From: Gonocerus acuteangulatus
Taxonomy: Eukaryota > Arthropoda > Insecta > Hemiptera > Coreidae
DNA length: 64,000 nt
Assembly: GCA_946811695.1 (NCBI GenBank)
Contig: OX328128.1
Span: forward strand, 78,138,960 to 78,202,959
Direction of reading: 5' to 3'
In this document: positions 44,204 through 54,339 of the stretch, piece by piece
Layout: each line of letters starts with the position of its first letter
Numbering within the stretch: the first letter of the stretch is position 1
Notes under the pieces: generated by a model
Told to the model about the DNA's origin: nothing
The model's database searches: none
Seen by the model: only the letters and a program-made list of their open reading frames with translations
Position numbers and translations under genes: made by a program

Positions 44204-44855
44204 AAGTCAGAAGTGTCAAAGTGTTGCATTCCGTGAATACAATCCTACATAAGTGTCAAAGTCAGAAGTGTCAAAGTGTTGCATTCCGTGAATACAATCC
44301 TACATAAGTGTCAAAGTCAGAAGTGTCAAAGTGTTGCATTCCGTGAATACAATCCTACATAAGTGTCAAAGTGTTGCATTCCGTGAATACAATCCTACAT
44401 AAGTGTCAAAGTCAGAAGTGTCAAAGTGTTGCATTCCGTGAATACAATCCTACATAAGTGTCAAAGTCAGAAGTGTCAAAGTGTTGCATTCCGTGAATAC
44501 AATCCTACATAAGTGTCAAAGTCAGAAGTGTCAAAGTGTTGCATTCCGTGAATACAATCCTACATAAGTGTCAAAGTGTTGCATTCCGTGAATACAATCC
44601 TACATAAGTGTCAAAGTCAGAAGTGTCAAAGTGTTGCATTCCGTGAATACAATCCTACATAAGTGTCAAAGTGTTGCATTCCGTGAATACAATCCTACAT
44701 AAGTTTCAAAGTCAGAAGTGTCAAAGTGTTGCATTCCGTGAATACAATCCTACATAAGTGTCAAAGTGTTGCATTCCGTGAATACAATCCTACATAAGTG
44801 TCAAAGTCAGAAGTGTCAAAGTGTTGCATTCCGTGAATACAATCCTACATAAGTT
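44204..44855. repeat. Composite 40/55-bp minisatellite, 13 units
   Basis: A 40-bp core (GTGTTGCATTCCGTGAATAC then AATCCTACATAAGTGTCAAA) recurs 13 times. Some repeats are extended by a 15-bp block, GTCAGAAGTGTCAAA. The 15-bp block is a near copy of the AAGTGTCAAA end of the core, so it probably arose by slippage. Confidence 0.93.
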
Positions 44856-44992
44856 GATTCGATGAAAGTGAGATTGTTTGAGGATTTTGTGGAAAAAACA
44901 TCTAAGTAATTGGCTAAATAAATTGTAACACCTTATTTTTCTTAGTAAATGTAAAACATTTATTGAGAGGAGATCGTTGACCGTAGATGATG

Positions 44993-45058
44993 CAAGGTAG
45001 GGATTGTCGGGGTTCGGTTACTGCTAGCAGTGACCGAACCCCGACGATCCCTACCTTG
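44993..45058. repeat. 66-bp near-perfect palindrome
   Basis: The left arm CAAGGTAGGGATTGTCGGGG and the right arm ending CCCTACCTTG mirror around GCTAGC with two mismatches. GTAAAACATTTATT flanks it directly on both sides. The left flank (ATTGAGAGGAGATCGTTGAC) resembles 47019-47045. Confidence 0.9.
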
Positions 45059-45340
45059 TAAAACATTTATTCGAAAGCTTGTTAAATTTCCTACAAATAC
45101 GGTACTTCTGTTATTTTTAAAAAAGCTATCTCATTTAGGGGAATCGGTAGGTACATTTTTCATGAAATATCAAAGTCGGACTTTTTTTACATTTCCGTCT
45201 TTTATGCAATATCCGAACATTTGAAATGTCTTAAATGCCATTTCTTCTGATTTAACACTGTATATTCCCGTTGTTAGAGTATTTGAGGTGTACTTTGGAA
45301 GGGTTAAACGTGTGAATGGACCGATATAAAAAAAATAAAA
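45058..45340 (-). mobile_element. Family A fragment, interior
   Basis: The plus strand shows GAAAGCTTGTTAAATTTCCT and the following A-interior blocks as seen in minus-strand copies (16500-16620). Only part of the interior is preserved. Confidence 0.45.
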
Positions 45341-45463
45341 AATAAATACGAGTTTAATAAAAATCGGCTCCGGACACTTGTCAGTTGTATCAGATTCATT
45401 ATTAACAAAAACGACTTCAAAGTTTCTTAAAATCTAGAAGGTAATAGGTAGGTAACCCCCATC

Positions 45464-45519
<56 letters not shown>
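45464..45519. repeat. (TA)n microsatellite
   Basis: Pure TA tract. Confidence 0.95.
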
Positions 45520-45521
<2 letters not shown>

Positions 45522-45566
45522 CTTTTTTGGGTGCCTCGACTGCTTTGGTCATTGGCACCATATATC

Positions 45567-45816
45567 GTCCCTGCCATGTCAAACTATCGAATATGCAAAA
45601 TATCGTTTTTAGATTCGAGACTTTGCTCTTGTATTGTGGGCGATACGGCTTGCCGTAATTGTCGTAACTCTAACCCCTTTATAGAATAGCCTTTAATGCT
45701 TTAAATAAAGTATCAAATAAGACCATATTTCAATGTATTACTTCGTCAGTGGATATAATATGTTCGTTCCTATTTTACTCCGATTTGCATGTTCGGTAGT
45801 TTGACATGGTAGGGAC
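45567..45816. mobile_element. Inverted-repeat element E, copy 2
   Basis: The ends are GTCCCTGCCATGTCAAACTA and its inverse TTGACATGGTAGGGAC. The interior matches copy 1 (2312-2536) in reverse orientation, including ATAGCCTTTAATG and CGAAGTAATA-type blocks. ATAT occurs next to both ends. Confidence 0.85.
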
Positions 45817-45892
45817 GATATGGTCATGTACATTTTTTTTCTCTTTTAAGTAGAGATATATTATTAAATAACAGTATAATTAAATCACTTAT

Positions 45893-46080
45893 AAGGAGGC
45901 CGTGAGAGTTAAGGCGTGAGCACTTAACACTCTGTGCCAAAGGTCGTGGGTTCGATTCCCAATAGGGGAAGTGGCTTTTCTTTGGAAAAAAAGAAAAGGC
46001 ATCAGCCCTATCCTGGCTAGATAAGGGTTGTGACCGATAGATAACCCGCATTAAAGAGTAGCGTTAATGTTGATGATACA
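45893..46080 (+). mobile_element. tRNA-derived SINE with tRNA-like head
   Basis: A-box region GTGAGAGTTAAGGCGTGAG at about 45902, B box GGTTCGATTCC at 45949-45959, then the AAAGAAAAGGCATCAGCCCT core. The long variable arm between A and B suggests a class II tRNA (Leu- or Ser-like) ancestor. The canonical 3' end differs from the copy at 30504. Confidence 0.85.
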
Positions 46081-46119
46081 TTATTTAACGTGACGAAGCA
46101 CGGATAATCAGCTAGCTTT

Positions 46120-46283
46120 TGATAAAGCAATCTCATTCTAAGATAAATCGGTGCTTAAAATTTGTAAGTTTCGGTTTCATGCAATCAAAATATTAACTTT
46201 ATCTAATCCAAGCTTTCCAAATGCCACTAAGCAAAAGGGCGTTGCAGAAACGCGCTAAGACGCCGCACTTTCTGTGAATTGGA
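46120..46283 (-). mobile_element. Family A fragment, 5' end
   Basis: On the minus strand it reads GTCCAATTCACAGAAAGTGC then GGCGTCTTAGCGCGTTTC, the A terminus with substitutions. It follows directly after the SINE. Confidence 0.6.
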
Positions 46284-46740
46284 CTTAATTTCTTGGGCTT
46301 GGTCGGAATTAATATTTGCTCCTTTGGAATGCTGAATATAACATTTCAGCGTTCCTTTGCTGAAGAGATAAAGGAGAATGATTTTGCATTTGCCGAATCC
46401 CTGGCTGTATTATTGGTGGAATGATCTGGAATTAAGGAGGTTCATCTCTCCGCCATTCTTAAGGAAATGAATTTGGGAAATTGGAAGATCCTTTAGAAGA
46501 AATAAATCCGAGGACTTACAATCTCAGGGATTTGTAGTAATCTCGCGTCTTAGATCCATTAATAAGAAAGCGCGCTTTTTTGGTTGCCATTTTCCCTTGA
46601 TTTTTACAGCAGAATTCTTTAAACTACAGCACGCCTCTCTCCATTCCCTCCGGCACGTTTACTTTCAGCGCTTTTCCCCTTCTATATGGTGGAAAGCCGC
46701 ATATGAACTGTTTACGATTCAGAATCCATACATTTCGAAA
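46284..46740. other. Apparently single-copy sequence
   Basis: No repeat from elsewhere in the window was recognised. It is one of the few non-repetitive stretches and could be the 5' flank of the frame at 46741. Confidence 0.3.
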
Positions 46741-46911
46741 ATGGCGTTGGTAAGACGGCTTCTCTTTCCAGTGGCGTTGCTCCTCTCCCTACTGTTCTTT
46801 GGCTTCGTCAGGCTATCAGCCATTCAGTACAACCATTTGAGAAAAAGGAGTAAAAGGGACGCCCAAAGCAAGAGAACCCTTGTTCCCTTGTCAACGACCA
46901 AAGATGGATAG
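46741..46911 (+). CDS. Weak candidate: small single-pass membrane protein or first exon
   Basis: From ATG at 46741 the frame encodes 56 residues and ends at TAG. It begins MALVRRLLFPVALLLSLLFF and continues GFVRLSA: two arginines, a hydrophobic segment of about 15-18 residues, then a strongly basic tail (HLRKRSKRDAQSKR). The frame is open upstream to 46597 as well. This is the layout of a type II membrane anchor or uncleaved signal segment, as in the first exon of some Golgi enzymes, but no family is recognised. It sits in one of the few stretches not matched to a repeat. It may also be chance. Confidence 0.2.
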   Translation: MALVRRLLFPVALLLSLLFFGFVRLSAIQYNHLRKRSKRDAQSKRTLVPLSTTKDG

Positions 46912-46989
46912 TTGCCTGCTGAAGCTGGAGATTACCCGTCGATATATAGATGTATAGTGACGAGAAGCACAACTGGACAGAGAAGCACA

Positions 46990-47092
46990 TCCGCCAACTA
47001 AAACACACACGTATAGAATATATTGAGAAGATATCATCGACCGTTGAGATGTAGAAAGTGTTGATCATCGGGGTTTCGGTATTTTTTTCATT
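46990..47092 (+). mobile_element. Penelope-like segment, left flank of the 33-bp array
   Basis: AGTGTTGATCATCGGGGTTT and the following lead-in to the array are the inverse of the right flank at about 48700-48750, so the array is bounded by inverted copies of one sequence. Confidence 0.55.
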
Positions 47093-48573
47093 CAATAAAA
47101 AACTCCATTTTATAGTTAAAATGTTCAATAAAAAAAATTATAGTTAAAATGTTTAATAAAAAACTACATTTTATAGTTAAAATTTTCCATAAAAAACTGA
47201 ATTTTATAGTTAAAATGATCAATAAAAAACTAAATTTTCTAGTTAAAATGTTCAATAAAAAATGCATTTTATAGTTAAAATGTTCAATAAAAAACTACAT
47301 TTTATAGTTAAAATGTTCAATAAAAAATGCATTTTATAGTTAAAATTTTCCATAAAAAACTACATTTTATAGTTAAAATTTTCCATAAAAAACTAAATTT
47401 TATAGTTAAAATGTTCAATAAAAAACTAAATTTTATAGTTAAAATGTTCAATAAAAACTACATTTTATAGTTAAAATGTTCAATAAAAAATGCATTTTAT
47501 AGTTAAAATTTTCCATAAAAAACTACATTTTATAGTTAAAATGTTCAATAAAAAACTAAATTTTATAGTTAAAATGTTCAATAAAAAATGCATTTTATAG
47601 TTAAAATTTTCCATAAAAAACTAAATTTTATAGTTAAAATTTTCCATAAAAAACTAAATTTTATAGTTAAAATGTTCAATAAAAAATGCATTTTATAGTT
47701 AAAATTTTCCATAAAAAACTAAATTTTATAGTTAAAATTTTCCATAAAAAACTAAATTTTATAGTTAAAATTTTCCATAAAAAACTAAATTTTATAGTTA
47801 AAATGTTCAATAAAAAATGCATTTTATAGTTAAAATTTTCCAAAAAAAACTACATTTTATAGTTAAAATGTTCAATAAAAAACTAAATTTTATAGTTAAA
47901 ATGTTCAATAAAAAATGCATTTTATAGTTAAAATTTTCCATAAAAAACTAAATTTTATAGTTAAAATTTTCCATAAAAAACTACATTTTATAGTTAAAAT
48001 TTTCCATAAAAAACTAAATTTTATAGTTAAAATGTTCAATAAAAAATGCATTTTATAGTTAAAATTTTCCAAAAAAAACTACATTTTATAGTTAAAATGT
48101 TCAATAAAAAACTAAATTTTATAGTTAAAATGTTCAATAAAAAATGCATTTTATAGTTAAAATTTTCCATAAAAAACTACATTTTATAGTTAAAATTTTC
48201 CATAAAAAACTAAATTTTATAGTTAAAATGTTCAATAAAAAATGCATTTTATAGTTAAAATTTTCCAAAAAAAACTACATTTTATAGTTAAAATGTTCAA
48301 TAAAAAACTAAATTTTATAGTTAAAATGTTCAATAAAAAATGCATTTTATAGTTAAAATTTTCCATAAAAAACTACATTTTATAGTTAAAATGTTCAATA
48401 AAAAACTAAATTTTATAGTTAAAATGTTCAATAAAAAATGCATTTTATAGTTAAAATTTTCCATAAAAAACTACATTTTATAGTTAAAATTTTCCATAAA
48501 AAACTAAATTTTATAGTTAAAATGTTCAATAAAAAATGCATTTTATAGTTAAAATGTTCAATAAAAAACTACA
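47093..48573. repeat. 32/33-bp AT-rich satellite, about 45 units
   Basis: The common core is ACTAAATTTTATAGTTAAAA, with alternating starts TGTTCAATAAAAA and TTTTCCATAAAAA. A shorter ATGCATTTTATAG form gives 32-bp units. The three unit types recur in similar order several times, hinting at a higher-order period of about four to five units. One inverted unit lies outside at 48674-48708. Confidence 0.95.
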
Positions 48574-48760
48574 TTGCTGAGAAATGTAGCCTCCACGAAA
48601 CGGGACAGTTCTCCCTCTCCTCCATAGCCTTGAAGAAGGCTTATATATCAAGCCGAAACGTTGGCGTTAATAAATACATTTTAACTATAAAATGTAGTTT
48701 TTTATTGAAACAAAAAGGCCGAAAGACCGATGATCAACACTTTTTAGACAGCATACATTC
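48574..48760. mobile_element. Penelope-like terminal segment, right flank of the array
   Basis: It contains the hammerhead-like motif at 48630-48662. It then has an inverted copy of the array unit (CATTTTAACTATAAAATGTA) and the inverse of the array's left flank (GATGATCAACACTTTT). Confidence 0.55.
48630..48662 (+). ncRNA. Hammerhead-ribozyme-like motif
   Basis: TTGAAGA (core C changed to T), one extra A, stem GGCTT, loop, AAGCC, GAAAC (48655-48659), then GTT, a permitted GUH triplet. The core C-to-T change would be expected to impair catalysis. Confidence 0.4.
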
Positions 48761-48859
48761 ATATAAACACAAGATGGTCGTTCAAGTTGTAAAAGGACGC
48801 CTAGGCTGGAGGTGTTGCATGGTTTAGAAATTGGCACCTGCGTCCAGTTGCTTCTGGAT

Positions 48860-49735
48860 TGACTGCTATCCAAGATTATGGATAACAGTATGAACGTTGA
48901 CACCTCAACCACAGAAACACATCCGAATGGTGTAAGTTCTTCGATGATGGCCGCATCTCTATAACTGACGATCCTGCTCGTGTTGAATCCACATGTAGGC
49001 ATTCTTCAGAAAATTCATTGTGTGGAGCAATCGTCGGTTGCAATAGTACTCACAATTACGCGTGACTGGTAGTAATTACAATTATGCGACAAACACAAAA
49101 GATTTGGAGTCTGTAGAGAACTGAAGATATATTATGAAAGGGAAGAACAGGATTTTCTGTATCGCAGAACATGTGTTATTATTCCTTGCCACACTTCAAC
49201 AGCATCGATGCTGTGGATAACCGAATCATCGCTTCCCAAGAAATTTTGACTACTTGAGTCTGCTGGGAAATTGACAAGCGTATTCTCTGATAAGCAAGGA
49301 AATATTGACGTTGATTTTTTACCCCCACGGTGTTAATATCAGCAGTAAATATTGCCCCCGTGTTCTGCGCGATATGCATAACAATTTACGGAAGAAAGGT
49401 CCGGGTTTGATCACAAAAGGTGTGGAATTTCGCAAGACAATGCATGACCGCATACCGCACAACGTACATTCCAAACAATCCAGGAACTTGACGGGGAGAT
49501 ATTACCATACCCCCCTTCCCCCCCGTAAAGTCCTCACTTAGCACAAAGTGATTTCCATATGTTTGGGCCTATCATGGAATCCATTGGAAGAAAACATTTC
49601 AACACTGACGATGAAGTGAAGAATGATAAACTGAAATGGTTAAGTAGCAATAATAAATCCTTCCATGCCGAAGCATTCCAGGCGTTAGTCGAACTCCTAA
49701 AGTTCTTCTTATATATAAAAATATCCACATAATAT
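48860..49735 (+). pseudogene. Mariner-type transposase pseudogene
   Basis: Pieces appear in the right order in shifting frames. An N-terminal helix region ends EWCKFFDDGRISITDDPAR (48925-48987). The catalytic middle is GVNISSKYCPRVLRDM and RKKGPGLITKGVEF (49317-49430), followed in another frame by a QDNA block and PHTAQ. A proline-rich 'YPPFPP' region precedes the C-terminus, with GPIMESIGRKHFN, DDEVKNDKLKWLSSNNKSF and AEAFQALVE (49560-49700). This is the layout of mariner (DD34D) transposases. Multiple frameshifts and stops inactivate it. Terminal repeats were not found. Confidence 0.85.
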
Positions 49736-49759
49736 ATATAAAAGCGGGGTACTTTTCTA

Positions 49760-49880
49760 AAGAGGTAGGGAGAAAAACTCGCTAAAAGTAGGAGTGCGAG
49801 AACAAGGAGATAATCTTTAGCTCTAAATATGCGATTGCTATAATAATAATAATATAATGTACCTCGATGTTGTTCTTAAC
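49760..49880 (+). repeat. Interspersed repeat H, copy 1
   Basis: CGCTAAAAGTAGGAGTGCGA, then GCGATTGCTATAATAATAAT and AATGTACCTCG recur, inverted, at 56086-56190. The class is unknown. Confidence 0.6.
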
Positions 49881-50034
49881 TGTTTTCCAGATATAACCAA
49901 ATATCTAAAATTTCTCATTTCTGATCTTAGGTCACGTGAAACATGTGTACAAGATTAACTCCAAAACTGTAGAACACAGCACTAAATTAGAAAGTAAACG
50001 ACATCCCCCCCAAAAAACTGACGTTGAAAAAAAG

Positions 50035-50505
50035 ACGTCATGTTCCAGGCCCCTCCCAAAAACAGTTTACTATCAAAGTTATGATATCTTAGTATTGGGC
50101 CAAGTTTTAGGCTCTGGGCCCTTGTCAAGAACCCAATAATACCCTGTCACTTATTTGTGCAATTCCAACTTGACCAGTTTTCGTTAAATGATAGCCACTT
50201 TAACGATCGGATTTATTATAAAATGTCTGGCATTTAATGATTGAGTCCCTTAGGGTTTCGATTCAAGATTATTATGAACCCTTTAAACTTAGACTTAAAA
50301 GAATCGGGTTTGTACGAACTTTATATAACTTAAAGCAGCTACGGCCGTAAGTAAGTTAACGAAAACTGGCTAAGTTGGAATTACACATTTAAGTGAGAGG
50401 GTATTATTAGGTTCTTGACAAGGTGTTAAGGGCCTAAAACATGGCCGAATACTATGATTTCATAACTTTTAAAGTGAGAGGCCTGGAACTTGAGCAAAGT
50501 AAATT
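50035..50505. mobile_element. Inverted-repeat element with ~150-bp arms
   Basis: The left block (TTCCAGGCCCCTCCC, TTTTAGGCTCTGGGCCCTTG, AACCCAATAATACCCTGTCA, AACTTGACCAGTTTTCGTTAA) is mirrored from about 50340 to 50500. The arms are clearly diverged, so it is an old foldback element. The exact ends and duplication were not resolved. Confidence 0.7.
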
Positions 50506-51284
50506 TTGAATTGACGCCGTCGATGACCCGGGGAGGTGAACAATGTTTTCTTACTCTATCTACTTTTTATCGTGTCGGTATTTTCTTTTTTATAACTTGT
50601 TAATGCTTCCAAGTCTGATTATTATTTGGAAATGCCCTTGTGGCCTTGTCTGATACTTATGAATTTCAAGTCTACCTAGTGTCGCCGACGCCTTACCGAT
50701 GTAGGTACGCAGGTAAATAATAGGCATGTACATAAAAATGTTAAGATGTGTCTAAATGTTTCTGAAAGCATCAAATATAGGTTCTCGTTGCAGTGGCGAT
50801 TCGTTTGGTGCCCCACATGATGGGTTTCAGATGGAATAATGGGTTTCCGAAGGAACAAAAAGTACAAAACAGGCACCCTCCCTGGGAGCGCAGTCAAACA
50901 CAACTGGATTTTTCTATTTTTGCCTTTAATAACACACCAATGTCTATCATCCTGCAAACTTTCAAGTCTCTAGCTTCTTGGGAAGCGCCTAATAATTTGG
51001 AAGAGTGAGTTCTATAAGTTCCAATTTTCCATCGCTTATATCTCAGAAACTATTCAATGTAGAATTATGAAACTTTCTAATTTTACTCACATCTAATAGT
51101 ATAATACCTGTATAAAATGTCATAAATGTATCTTTAACTGGTTAAAAGTTATGAGTAAAAAGGGTAAAAAGCGGCTCTAATACTTCGTGTAATATACACA
51201 GTGTGCGTAGGCCGGAACTTGGCCTGGCGCACTAACGTTCCCGTAGATCTCAGACTTTGGCTCTAAAGCCCCATCCCTTAATGT
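50506..51284. other. No gene recognised
   Basis: Two overlapping antisense frames of 70-95 codons lie near 50676-51008 with no known motif. No repeat match. Confidence 0.35.
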
Positions 51285-51292
51285 CTAAGTTC

Positions 51293-51849
51293 GGTAAAAC
51301 TGAAGTTTAGGGTCCTCACTAACGATTACTTTAACATTTTTCACTATAACGTATTTTTGAAGCACAACTGATTTTTGATTTATAAAATCGCTCTCAACTA
51401 GGAACGAAGTAATTAAGGAGTAAAGTTCACTGCTATTTAGATTATAAAAGTTGGCCTAAACAGCGTATTTGTACACATATGCATGCGCAGACATGTGACA
51501 TTGGGAAACAAAGAACTCTGATTTGAAATGTTGATGAACTATTTATTCAAATATAGTTGTCAATTTAAAGGGCATCCTCACCCATTGTAATCTATCGCTT
51601 ATGGGCAGACGTGCTATGCGTTTCCGCGAGCTACGCTCGCTCAAGAATATATCAAAACTCTAGTCAATCCAACTCGCTAAAATTAATAGAGTTATAACCT
51701 CCATAAGAGTGAACTTTAGTGCTTAATAACTTCTTTCCTAGTTGAGAGCGATTTTTTTTTTAGCGGATTCGTGTTTAGTGCATTAAAATACGTTATAGCG
51801 CAAAATTTGAAAGTAATCGGATGTGAGGACCCTAAACTTCAGTTTTACC
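51293..51849. mobile_element. Long-TIR element with 8-bp target duplication
   Basis: The ends are GGTAAAACTGAAGTTTAGGG and its inverse, in arms of about 130 bp. CTAAGTTC flanks it exactly (51285-51292 and 51850-51857), as in hAT-like transposition. The interior shares the GAGCGTAGC-type tract (GAGCTACGCTCGCTCAAGAA) with element M. Non-coding. Confidence 0.9.
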
Positions 51850-51972
51850 CTAAGTTCTTTTAGCTCTCCCTAATAAAGGATAGAATACTACTTTATAAAT
51901 ACCAGTGATCTATTAGTCCTGATGCAACAAGTAGCAAACACATTACTCCCCTTGTGGGTCTTATGTTCATCC

Positions 51973-52028
51973 ATAAATCATTCTTAGATCTTCAAGTATG
52001 TATACTTGAAGATCTAAGAATGATTTAT
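51973..52028. repeat. 56-bp palindrome
   Basis: Perfect 27-bp arms (ATAAATCATTCTTAGATCTT onward) around a 2-nt centre. It ends 10 bp before a much larger palindrome. Confidence 0.95.
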
Positions 52029-52037
52029 ATGTGAAAC

Positions 52038-52266
52038 ATATTACCTACGTCAGGCGATCTAACCTTGTTTTTGCAATGTAGGGAAGGCAAAAATAAAATC
52101 GCTAGAACAAGCACTTGAAGAAGATGTTGATAACGTTGAGCATATATGCTATTGACATATATGCTCAACGTTATCAACATCTTCTTCAAGTGCTTGTTCT
52201 AGCGATTTTATTTTTGCCTTCCCTACATTGCAAAAAAAAGGTTAGATCGCCTGACGTAGGTAATAT
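52038..52266. repeat. 229-bp palindrome, 111-bp arms
   Basis: The left arm, 52038-52148, starts ATATTACCTACGTCAGGCGA. The right arm, 52156-52266, is its inverse with one mismatch in a T/A run (GTTTTT against AAAAAAAA). The loop is CTATTGA. A transcript would fold into a hairpin of over 100 bp. Confidence 0.95.
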
Positions 52267-52315
52267 CTTTCAGGATAGGCGTAGTAAAACTAACAGTCCG
52301 ACTCACTGCTAAATC

Positions 52316-52511
52316 AGGCTACACACGATCAGGCTGGCTTGTCAGCTAGACCTGAACAGTCTGCCTGAAAGCCGGTCGTCTGAAAGTGCATATATTCAGG
52401 CCTGTCTGTCAGATAAGACTGTTCAGGCGGCCGAAATATATACACGTTCAGGCGACCGGCTTTTAGGCGGACTGTTCAGGTCTAACTGACAAGCCTGCCT
52501 GAATCGTGTGC
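52316..52511. mobile_element. 196-bp foldback element L
   Basis: Almost the whole element is an inverted repeat: AGGCTACACACGATCAGGCT and GCTTGTCAGCTAGACCTGAA at the left against the inverse forms at the right. The arms have several mismatches. No clear target duplication. Confidence 0.85.
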
Positions 52512-52619
52512 AGCCTGCTGCAGGAACGTACTGAAACTAACTGATAAAAAATATATAAGTTTCTTTCCTTTTAGATATTATTTCCCCGCAGACTTCATAA
52601 AAAAGAAGTTATTTTTTAA

Positions 52620-52742
52620 AGAGGCCTGATGCCTTTTCTATTTTCTAAAGAAAAGCCACCACCCCTTAGTGGGAATCGAACCCACGACCCTGGGCACTGA
52701 GTGTTAAGTCCTCACGCCCTAACACTCACAGCCAATTTGTTA
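52620..52742 (-). mobile_element. tRNA-derived SINE, head part (minus strand)
   Basis: On the minus strand the head reads TTGGCTGTGAGTGTTAGGGC and GTGAGGACTTAACACTCAGT. The B box GGTTCGATTCC falls at 52682-52672, followed by the AAAAGGCATCAGGCC core. It is 3'-truncated. The head is the best preserved in the window and supports a class II tRNA origin. Confidence 0.85.
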
Positions 52743-53204
52743 ATTTTAATTCTGACTTACAAGTAAGACATCATTCTAGGTTCTCTTCTTAAAAACAACA
52801 ACAGATATGGGCTTTGAAATGACTTCATTCAATTTTCCACAAAAGGTATTTCCCCCCTGAAAATGTTTCCGAATAATTGGTGTTTCAGTAGACAGCTTCG
52901 GCTCGCTAACTTTCTGCTCAAAGGTGACTTTGAGACTAAGGGGTTTTGTTCAATCTGGTAAAAAATTGAGACTATTTTTGAACTCTTATTTATACATATA
53001 TATATGTAATAAGATTTTTCGACTATTTATTTTTCGGTTTCAGAATCCACAATTTCCATGCGAAACAATCAAAACATTCCAACGAGTTTTATTACTTTAT
53101 ACAGTTTTAGAAGAAGAAATGTTGACCATAAATAGAAATGTAGATATTTTGAGTGTCGTCCATTAACTAATATTTTCCAAATTGTATATATAAATGCATA
53201 TATA
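52743..53204. other. No feature recognised
   Basis: AT-rich sequence with an 80-codon plus frame (52924-53166) that has no recognisable motif. Confidence 0.35.
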
Positions 53205-53634
53205 TCTATATATATAAAAATCACGTGTCTGTCTGTTTATCTGTTTTTTCGTTTATTTATTTGTTCCTTATACAAATCTACACCGTTTGACCGATATTGA
53301 CCAAACTCGGCACACAGGTAGGTCTTGATCCGAGAAATCTCCTAAGCTAGGTCAAAATAGTCAATTTTCAAAATTTGGTAAAAATAAAAAAGTTTTGTTC
53401 AAGAAAAATTGGCACACTGAACCATTCAGATTGTGACGGCCATTTTGAACCGACGACCTCTGTCGGCTGTTAGATGGAGTGCTGTTGTGCTGGCCTCTGC
53501 CATTACATTATGAACTAAATCACATCGTTTGACCGATTTTCGTACCTGGGTATAGACAACTAGGTATCAAGTAGATCTTGATACGGGGAGAGTCATAGAC
53601 AGAAGTGTAGCGTAGCACGCCGGGTAACAGCTGG
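53205..53634 (+). mobile_element. Complete non-autonomous Helitron, 430 bp
   Basis: It starts A|TCTATATATATAAAAATCAC and ends CGGGTAACAGCTGG|T, so both the 5' TC and the 3' CTRR rule are met between A and T. A small hairpin (GCGT-AGC-ACGC at 53610-53620) lies 10 nt before the CTGG. There is no coding capacity. Two further fragments of the family are at 277-476 and 7328-7600. It is followed by (TA)n. Confidence 0.85.

Positions 53635-53635
<1 letters not shown>

Positions 53636-53690
<55 letters not shown>
53636..53690. repeat. (TA)n microsatellite
   Basis: Pure TA tract right after the Helitron. Confidence 0.95.
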
Positions 53691-53691
<1 letters not shown>

Positions 53692-53776
53692 TTTTTGAGG
53701 TCTCTTCAATGCGAATAATTACTGTTGTTAACACGGCTTTGTCGGCGGTCGGTTTCTGAGTGCACAGCAGCGAAAT

Positions 53777-53784
53777 ATTACTTG

Positions 53785-53825
<41 letters not shown>

Positions 53826-53843
53826 AATATATATTCTCTATAT

Positions 53844-53910
<67 letters not shown>

Positions 53911-53912
53911 CA
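53777..53912. repeat. (CT)n(TA)n compound microsatellite
   Basis: A CT run of about 24 bp passes into interrupted TA repeats. Confidence 0.95.
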
Positions 53913-54339
53913 CGTGAACCTATGTTATTTTTGTGATGTATGACTCCTGCCTGAGAGGAAGTAGCTGGAGACGCGTGGGAGGCCTGGCTGTTGCAGTAGC
54001 CTGGTATGAGAACAAGAACACCTTGTTAGATTCTAGATAGAGAATGGTTGGACAGTAGCCAGCCATGAGGCCAACAGATCTCAGTAATTTTATACCTCAT
54101 TCAGTCTCTGGGATAGTCTCGTCATATTCGCTACAAAGGCTATGGTCTTCATGTCCACGGATTAGCTGCGGCATCAAGGAACTTCTCATGAATAGCCTGA
54201 TCAGAAATCCACAAAGCTATCGAACGGATACTATCACATAAATTATTGAAATGATAGAGAACCAGTCAGGGGGAGGCGTAAGGATGCCCAAAATCGTGTT
54301 ATAACAATCTTTCTATATGTTATACTGAAACAATTTACA
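53913..54339. other. No feature recognised
   Basis: About 430 bp with no coding frame of note and no repeat match seen. Confidence 0.35.

Noticed and set aside
45893..46080. Functional tRNA gene
   Set aside because: A and B boxes are present, but the acceptor stem does not close and the same unit with a common tail occurs four times. It is a SINE.
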